Under the pieces are notes generated by a model. The model searched no databases, had not been told where the DNA came from, and was given only the letters and a program-made list of their open reading frames with translations. Positions 51,603-54,402 of a stretch of 54,402 bases of DNA are shown here, in pieces; within the stretch, counting starts at the first letter, position 1; each line of letters begins with the position of its first letter. The stretch spans positions 1-54,402 of the forward strand of contig JADEXJ010000022.1 of assembly GCA_015207195.1 (NCBI GenBank), in the 5' to 3' direction. A program made the position numbers and the translations under genes. The DNA is from Pleurocapsales cyanobacterium LEGE 10410 (GTDB taxonomy: Bacteria; Cyanobacteriota; Cyanobacteriia; Cyanobacteriales; Xenococcaceae).

Positions 51603-51643
51603 TTTAACCTGGCGTTAAATTTTACTTTAACTATTGTTAAACT
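51603..51643. promoter_or_regulatory. Candidate Pho box between phnG and the nuclease gene
   Basis: Four TTAA-centred units at 51604, 51615, 51627 and 51637: TTTAACCT, GTTAAATT, TTTAACTA-like and GTTAAACT, spaced 10-12 bases. Cyanobacterial PhoB (SphR) boxes are 8-base repeats of PyTTAAPyPy(T/A) separated by about 3 bases, and the first unit fits exactly. Placed between divergent genes at the head of the phosphonate cluster, it would give phosphate-starvation control. Confidence 0.45.
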
Positions 51644-51777
51644 TGTCTAGACATCTAGATTTAAATTAATTATTAAAATACCTCAAACCGAAGCAACTAA
51701 CAAGTCTGCTCTGACTCTGGCAAATAAATTATGCTAGATAATAGTACGATCGCACTTACCACGATTAACAATGTCCA

Positions 51778-52428
51778 ATGTTTACTTATATTCCTGCCAA
51801 GTATATAACCATCGATCGCCAACGCAGACTAAGTTTTGAGGGGAAAGCTTATCCTTCCGTCAGTACGATCTTATCCGCTACCAAACCAGAACAAGATCGT
51901 CTGGCTTTACAAAGATGGCGTAAACGAGTTGGTATTAAGCAGGCTCAAAAAATCAGTACCCAAGCCTGTCGTCGGGGTACTTCAGTACACACGGCAATTA
52001 ACTATTATCTAGGCGGTCGAGATTTACCCGATGATGTAGAAGATAATCTTTACTGGCATTCAATCAAACCAGTTTTAGAATCCGTGGACGAGGTTCATCT
52101 AATCGAGTCGGCGGTTTATCATGCCGAACAACAGTACGCAGGGCGTTTTGACTGCTTGGGAGAGTGGTCGGGAAACCTTTGTGTCTTTGACTGGAAAACT
52201 GCTGCCAAACCAAAAAAGCTCGAATGGATTACCGACTATTGTTTGCAGGTTACTGCCTATACTGCTGCCCTCAACCATCTATACAACGTGCAGATAGATC
52301 GGGCGATAATTGCGATCGCCCTAGAAAACCAACCCGCCCAGATTTTTCAGCTTAACTCCGACGAACTTAATGACTATTGGCAACAGTTTCTGGTTAGGTT
52401 GAGACAATGGAGACAGCAACAGCGTTAA
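51778..52428 (+). CDS. PD-(D/E)XK nuclease, MGME1-like
   Basis: 216 residues. SVSTILSATKPEQDRLALQR near the N-terminus, RRGTSVHTAINYYL, a catalytic YAGRFDCLGEW (Asp) and VFDWKTA (D-x-K) pair with IESAVYH before them, and YCLQVTAYTAAL with the Gln, all as in PD-(D/E)XK exonucleases of the MGME1/phage type. It probably degrades single-stranded DNA ends; cellular role in cyanobacteria unknown. The ATG lacks a strong ribosome site, and the gene is divergent from phnG. Confidence 0.78.
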   Translation: MFTYIPAKYITIDRQRRLSFEGKAYPSVSTILSATKPEQDRLALQRWRKRVGIKQAQKISTQACRRGTSVHTAINYYLGGRDLPDDVEDNLYWHSIKPVLESVDEVHLIESAVYHAEQQYAGRFDCLGEWSGNLCVFDWKTAAKPKKLEWITDYCLQVTAYTAALNHLYNVQIDRAIIAIALENQPAQIFQLNSDELNDYWQQFLVRLRQWRQQQR

Positions 52429-52517
52429 GTTTTTGAATGCTGACGCGATCGATGTCCTGACGAGAATAATTCATTAAAATATAAACAACTAGCTACACAC
52501 AGACAATAATTTATTTA

Positions 52518-53273
52518 ATGAATTTTTTTACTAGTATTCTCAACACCATCGGTTCGGGTGCGACAGCATATATTTTGGCAAGCAGACTCCGAGATCCCCA
52601 AACTCGTCCCAATACCTTAGCAGGTTTTCAAATGGCTGAATCTGGTGCAGTACCTTTTCTGACCAAATTAGCCGAACGAGCCACAGCAGAAGGAGATACT
52701 TGGCTGGCAGAAAAACTTACTATTCATGCTGCCGACGAGCAACGTCACGGTCAGATATTTGCCCACGGACTAAAGGAGTTAGGCAAACAGGTTAAGACAA
52801 TGGCAGAGATGAAGCAAGAACAATCTCAGCAGAAAGAGAAAAAATCTAGTCCTTTCTTTGCCAAATTCTACCGCGACTACGATCCAGAATCCTTAAAAGC
52901 GGAAAACATCGACTGGCTAGTTTTTATGGCAAGTACCTATATTTTAGAGCTTGATGCTAGTAAAGATTTTGCTCGCATGGCAACAGCTTTACCCGACAAC
53001 GAGCCAAAGAGCCGTAACCTACAGCAGAGCATTCTCAGCGTGGCACAAGATGAAACCAGACACGCAGCATATCTTTATGAAGCGATGCAAAGAAGATTAC
53101 CTCAAATAGAAGTGGATGAGCTGGTTGCCGAATGGAGAAAGCGCAAAATAGATGCCATGTTCACCATGGTTGGAGAGATGATCGGTGGTGGCGGTAATTC
53201 TCGCTCCTTAGTCAAAGATGGTGCGCCAACAGAAATCAACGAACAGCCCGTACCAGAGTTGGTAGAGGCATAG
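52518..53273 (+). CDS. Ferritin-like di-iron domain protein
   Basis: 251 residues. The helical core shows Glu and His iron ligands: MAESGAVPFL (Glu), AADEQRHGQIF (E-x2-H), YILELDASKDF (Glu) and VAQDETRHAAYLYEA (E-x2-H), consistent with a four-helix di-iron site. The N-terminal 20 residues (FFTSILNTIGSGATAYILAS) are amphipathic and may touch membrane. The last 35 residues are flexible. Family function unknown; may be an oxidase/peroxidase or hydroxylase. Gap of 89 bases from the nuclease gene. Confidence 0.75.
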   Translation: MNFFTSILNTIGSGATAYILASRLRDPQTRPNTLAGFQMAESGAVPFLTKLAERATAEGDTWLAEKLTIHAADEQRHGQIFAHGLKELGKQVKTMAEMKQEQSQQKEKKSSPFFAKFYRDYDPESLKAENIDWLVFMASTYILELDASKDFARMATALPDNEPKSRNLQQSILSVAQDETRHAAYLYEAMQRRLPQIEVDELVAEWRKRKIDAMFTMVGEMIGGGGNSRSLVKDGAPTEINEQPVPELVEA

Positions 53274-53450
53274 AAACTCCTTTATCAAGAACTTTAGAGT
53301 TGTTTTTACCGTTTCAATTGCTCCAAATATTGGCAGTTGAAGCGGTTTTTTCGTGCATCAGGCTTAAGATTTAGATTCCGCTCTCTCGCCACATTAAAAA
53401 ATCTGTATTATTCTGAGCCTAAAAAGCATCTAAAAAGAACTGGCAATCTT

Positions 53451-53861
53451 ATGGAAGACCCTTCAATACTAATATTTATCCTAATTTTGTTGTTCGTAGC
53501 TGCGGTCTGGGGATTTCTCATCTATGCGATCGTTAAATCTCACCATAGAAGTTTAGATATTGAAAAGGGCAAACATCCCCTATACACCTCAACATCTGGA
53601 GGGATTATTGGTTGGATCAGATACAAAGGTCCATTCATCAATCTAAGAATATATGATGAGTTTATTGTTATTTCCTGTACCAAAATAATACTTTTCAAGT
53701 ATGGCGAGATCGACGGTGTTGAAATAAAAAAATGGATGGGATTAGTTCCCGATAGTGTTCGGCTCGTTCACCACAAATCCGATGCACCTGGCAGAATCAT
53801 TCTCGGCACGACCAATCCCATTCGGGTCAAGGAAATAATTGATTCTAGACTGCATCCATAA
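53451..53861 (+). CDS. Small protein with one transmembrane helix, unknown function
   Basis: 136 residues from ATG 53451; an in-frame TTG at 53337 would add 38 basic residues and is less likely. Residues about 5-30 form a transmembrane helix (SILIFILILLFVAAVWGFLI). The soluble part resembles a PH-like or bacterial PH-type beta fold (GPFINLRIYDEFIVISCTKI, LFKYGEIDGVEIKKWMG, RIILGTTNPIRVKEII) in its strand pattern. The function is not recognised. No neighbour partner evident. Confidence 0.6.
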   Translation: MEDPSILIFILILLFVAAVWGFLIYAIVKSHHRSLDIEKGKHPLYTSTSGGIIGWIRYKGPFINLRIYDEFIVISCTKIILFKYGEIDGVEIKKWMGLVPDSVRLVHHKSDAPGRIILGTTNPIRVKEIIDSRLHP

Positions 53862-54002
53862 ACTGCAAACCTTGGGACATAATTACCTCTGTGTCTTAAA
53901 CGAAAAGCGATCGCCGTGATTTTGACAACGTCGGTTCGACAAAAAAAGTAAGCAAGAAGTAATTGCAAGAGATTGACTAGTTGTTAGAACGAAAACTCAG
54001 GT

Positions 54003-54402
54003 TTAATAGTGCGTCCCCGATTTACGGTGATGAACTGCGGTTACGCCTTCAGAATCGAATACTTTACCCTGTTGGGCAACGGCATAAACCAACCAGTGAT
54101 CGCCACACTCCATGCGATTACCCACCTGACATTCTACATAAGCTAGAGCATCATTCAAGATCGGCGAGCCATTATCAGCTTCTTCTGTCGTCACTCCTGC
54201 AAAACGATCTTCTCCTGGGGCAAAAGGCTTGAGAAAGTGCTTCATCAAGGGAATATGTTTACCTTCTGGCAACATGTTTAACACGAAATTATCACCCTTA
54301 AACAATAAAGATTCGATCGCCCGATCTTTAGCCACGGCAACGGTCAAACCAGGGGGATTAAAGGTTGCTTGAGATACCCAGGAAGCCATCATCCCCCCCG
54401 AC
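54003..54402 (-). CDS. Flavodiiron-type protein, C-terminal flavin reductase domain (partial)
   Basis: The last 133 residues of a longer protein; the 5' part lies beyond the window edge. The domain begins SGGMMASWVSQATFNPPGLT and continues VAVAKDRAIESLLFKGDNFV, MKHFLKPFAPGEDRFAGV, and ends with HHRKSGTHY. This matches the NAD(P)H:flavin oxidoreductase-like C-terminal module fused to cyanobacterial A-type flavodiiron proteins (Flv1-4), which reduce oxygen with photosynthetic electrons. Which Flv it is cannot be told from this part. Confidence 0.85.
   Translation of the reverse strand, partial: SGGMMASWVSQATFNPPGLTVAVAKDRAIESLLFKGDNFVLNMLPEGKHIPLMKHFLKPFAPGEDRFAGVTTEEADNGSPILNDALAYVECQVGNRMECGDHWLVYAVAQQGKVFDSEGVTAVHHRKSGTHY

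Noticed and set aside
53337-53450. TTG-started extension of the small membrane protein
   Set aside because: Composition is basic and low complexity, with a better ATG at 53451 directly before the transmembrane helix.

Overview
The window is cyanobacterial. HIP1-type octamers (GCGATCGC) are scattered through genes and spacers on both strands, and the gene content fits: a Psb32-like TPM protein, a carotenoid-binding OCP C-terminal-domain homologue, a flavodiiron-type flavin reductase domain, a SmtA-type metallothionein and short tandem repeats of the STRR kind. The mix of repeats, transposase remnants and a heterocyst-glycolipid-like synthase island would suit a Pleurocapsales-type or other large-genome cyanobacterium, but species and cell type cannot be fixed from the sequence.

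Layout. Positions 1-4.1 kb hold housekeeping and unknown genes (TPM protein, methyltransferase, a GntR regulator coupled to an LRAT-type hydrolase/acyltransferase, a membrane protein). A 1294-residue modular exoprotein follows (4.7-8.6 kb), then a decayed IS701-like element. From 9.9 to 14.4 kb lie an EF-G paralogue, a pterin carbinolamine dehydratase, and a metal-response unit (metallothionein, SmtB-type repressor, nucleoside hydrolase) behind a clear SmtB operator, followed by tRNA-Phe. A LuxR-type regulator and an unknown gene run leftward to about 16.1 kb.

The main feature is a rightward island at 17.1-39.9 kb that looks like a complete synthesis, tailoring and export system for a long-chain polyketide-type lipid. 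It contains a PfaA/HglE-like synthase (KS-AT-ACP-ACP), apparently split from its KR by a nine-A run; a KR-DH protein; a methyltransferase; a PfaB-like acyltransferase; a PfaD-like enoyl reductase; an ACP-thioester reductase (HglB-like, predicted to release an alcohol or aldehyde); a second ACP; a large unrecognised protein with a TubC-type docking domain; a DUF2141 protein; a membrane glycosyltransferase; and a DevBCA exporter. The DevB-like adaptor carries an N-terminal response-regulator receiver domain, and an unknown repetitive protein sits between devC and devA. The inferred product is a glycosylated, possibly methylated long-chain lipid delivered to the cell envelope.

From 39.9 to 42.9 kb there is a graveyard of defence and mobile genes: a truncated DNA-phosphorothioation-associated methyltransferase, a frameshifted unknown gene, IS701-like and IS4-like remnants, a cas1 fragment, an intact cas2 and one CRISPR-like repeat without an array. 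A secreted TPR protein and the OCP-CTD homologue follow. From 44.8 to 51.6 kb a leftward phosphonate C-P lyase cluster runs phnG, GNAT, phnH, phnI, PhnO-like GNAT, FosA-like VOC enzyme, phnJ, phnK, phnL. A nonsense-interrupted HigA-like antitoxin on the opposite strand lies within it. No phnM or phosphonate transporter is present. A candidate Pho box lies at the head of the cluster. The right end holds a PD-(D/E)XK nuclease, a ferritin-like protein, a small membrane protein and the C-terminal part of a flavodiiron-type protein that runs off the window.
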